From: Chloroflexota bacterium
GTDB lineage: Bacteria; Chloroflexota; Dehalococcoidia; DSTF01; JACRBR01
DNA: 5,690 nucleotides
Direction of reading: 5' to 3'
Assembly (NCBI GenBank): GCA_016213125.1
Contig: JACRBR010000200.1
Span: 1 to 5,690 of the forward strand
Positions 5,092-5,690 of this stretch are shown here, piece by piece (positions within the stretch are counted from its first letter, which is position 1; each line of letters opens with the position of its first letter). The notes beneath the pieces were generated by a model. That model saw only the letters and a list, made by a program, of their open reading frames with translations. It was not told the origin of the DNA and searched no databases. Position numbers and translations under genes: made by a program.

Positions 5092-5208
5092 GCCATCGAC
5101 CCGCAGGGGCGGTGAGCCTGGTAACAGGAGCACTTCTCTCCACCCGGCTGCCTGGATCCGGAAGGACCGGGACGGCACTCACGGCGAGACGCGCGCGTCC
5201 GACCTCGT
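5092..5208 (+). promoter_or_regulatory. Structured leader of panD, candidate attenuator of unknown class
   Basis: Between the promoter and the terminator lie several stable elements. GTG-AG-CCTG-GTAA-CAGG-AG-CAC (5112-5133) is a hairpin with a GNRA-type loop and a symmetric AG/AG internal loop. CCGG-AAGGA-CCGG is near 5157-5170, and GACGC-GC-GCGTC near 5188-5199. TCTCTCC (5135-5141) can pair with GGAGAGG (5227-5233) of the terminator's 3' arm, which would give an antiterminator. No conserved core of TPP, FMN, SAM, cobalamin, glycine, THF, ZTP or T-box leaders is seen. The structures are read by eye and the regulatory role is inferred. Confidence 0.4.
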
Positions 5209-5245
5209 GCCTCTTCGGTGCTATCCGGAGAGGCGTTTTGTTTTT
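5209..5245 (+). terminator. Intrinsic terminator in the panD leader
   Basis: GCCTCTTCGG (5209-5218) and CCGGAGAGGC (5225-5234) form a 10-bp stem with one G-U pair and a 6-base loop, followed by GTTTTGTTTTT. This is the strongest T-tract in the window. It lies 65 bases before the panD ATG and downstream of the panD promoter, as an attenuator would. Alternatively it ends the small-gene transcript whose stop is 200 bases upstream. Confidence 0.8.
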
Positions 5246-5270
5246 GGCACAGCCGTCCCCGGCTGTGCGC
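5245..5270. repeat. Hairpin repeat (copy 2) in the panD 5' UTR
   Basis: GCACAGCCG (5247-5255) and CGGCTGTGC (5260-5268) with loop TCCC, 25 of 26 positions identical to 4699-4724. It directly abuts the terminator's T-run. Unlike copy 1, it has no flanking direct repeat that I can see. Confidence 0.6.
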
Positions 5271-5310
5271 TCGCCGGCGTAGAGAGTGGTGACCCGACGA
5301 GGGACCGCGG

Positions 5311-5690
5311 ATGCGCACCGTACTGAAGTCCAAGATCCATCGCGCCACCGTCACGCAGGCCGACCTGCACTACGAGGGCAGCATCACCATCGACCCGGTG
5401 TTGATGAACGCCGCCGACATCCTCCCCTTCGAGCAGGTCCACGTCCTCGACGTCGACAACGGCTCGCGCCTCACCACCTACGCCATCGAGGGAGAGCGCG
5501 ATTCCGGTCAGATCTGCATCAACGGCGCCGCCGCCCGCCTCGTCAGCCCCGGCGACACCGTCATCATCCTCACCTACGAGACCATGGACGGTGCCCACGC
5601 TCGGGAGCACCGGCCGCAGCTCATCTACGTCGACGAGAACAACCGCATCGCCCGCACCGCCCACCATATCGATCCAGTACCAGCCCTCAC
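5311..5690 (+). CDS. panD: Aspartate 1-decarboxylase (3' end beyond the window)
   Basis: A pyruvoyl-dependent enzyme that converts L-aspartate to beta-alanine and CO2, feeding pantothenate and coenzyme A synthesis in the cytoplasm. The 126 visible codons match the whole family plan, beginning MRTVLKSKIHRATVTQADL. The zymogen self-cleavage site is Gly23-Ser24 within HYEGSITID, where Ser24 becomes the pyruvoyl group. Also present are Lys8, Tyr21, Arg53 and Tyr57 (RLTTYAIEGER) and Asn71 in the NGAAA segment, each at the position equivalent to catalytic or binding residues of the E. coli enzyme. Family length is about 115-140 residues, so only a few codons are missing; no stop occurs before 5690. 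ATG 5311 follows GAGGG (5299-5303) with seven bases of spacing. No panB or panC is seen upstream. A promoter, structured leader, terminator and repeat hairpin precede the gene, suggesting transcriptional attenuation. Confidence 0.95.
   Translation, partial: MRTVLKSKIHRATVTQADLHYEGSITIDPVLMNAADILPFEQVHVLDVDNGSRLTTYAIEGERDSGQICINGAAARLVSPGDTVIILTYETMDGAHAREHRPQLIYVDENNRIARTAHHIDPVPAL

Noticed and set aside
5225..5234. CCGGAGAGGC in the terminator resembling the PyrR-binding AGAGAGG loop
   Set aside because: It forms the paired arm of an intrinsic terminator and the flanking conserved bases of a PyrR site are missing.
5300..5310. GGGACCGCGG resembling the T-box core TGGNACCGCG
   Set aside because: It lies after the terminator and immediately before the panD ATG, where a T-box antiterminator cannot be, and no stem I or specifier features are seen.
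5084..5326. 80-codon plus-strand frame in the panD leader
   Set aside because: It spans the terminator and repeat hairpin, overlaps panD out of frame and has no protein-like pattern or ribosome binding site.
5221..5667. 148-codon minus-strand frame opposite panD
   Set aside because: It is a Val/Gly/Asp-rich complement of the panD coding frame, whose plus-strand identity is certain.

Overview
This 5.7 kb window is GC-rich bacterial chromosome with five protein-coding genes. From left to right they are a GNAT acetyltransferase (its 5' end at or beyond the left edge), a family-GH36 alpha-galactosidase, a convergent membrane-anchored D-Ala-D-Ala carboxypeptidase on the minus strand, a roughly 70-residue protein of unknown function, and panD (aspartate 1-decarboxylase), which is still open at the right edge. 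The GC-biased codon use, the gene types, a c-di-AMP riboswitch and dispersed GC-rich hairpin repeats suggest an environmental, non-proteobacterial lineage. Chloroflexota or a similar phylum is my guess, but the sequence alone does not prove it.

Layout. 1-573: acetyltransferase. 574-764: spacer with a small hairpin and a good sigma70-type promoter (TTGGAC, 17 bp, TAGAAT) for the next gene. 765-3107: alpha-galactosidase with the GH36 catalytic residues in place. 3108-3559: a gene-free stretch holding a full regulatory cassette on the plus strand: promoter TTGACA-17-TAGGCT, a well-conserved c-di-AMP (ydaO/yuaA-type) riboswitch, an intrinsic terminator, then a perfect 15-bp hairpin and a cluster of small palindromes and heptamer repeats. 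3560-4537: the carboxypeptidase on the minus strand, with a promoter so close to its ATG that its mRNA should be leaderless. 4538-4794: spacer with palindromic repeats and a hairpin that covers the ribosome binding site of the next small gene. 4795-5007: the small protein. 5008-5310: promoter, structured leader, intrinsic terminator and a repeat hairpin ahead of panD. 5311-5690: panD.

The most notable feature is the riboswitch. Promoter, aptamer and expression platform all look intact, and an OFF-switch antiterminator/terminator pair can be drawn. Yet no plausible gene follows on the same strand. Read-through would instead run antisense across the carboxypeptidase, a peptidoglycan enzyme. Peptidoglycan remodelling is one of the processes this riboswitch class normally controls in sense. 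This suggests c-di-AMP-gated antisense control, or alternatively a riboswitch stranded by loss of its gene.

A second promoter-leader-terminator cassette precedes panD. Its promoter carries the same 13-mer (GATTCTCGGCGCC) as the riboswitch promoter, 16-17 bp upstream of the -35 box in both cases. That leader matches no riboswitch class I can name and is a candidate uncharacterised attenuator for beta-alanine/pantothenate synthesis.
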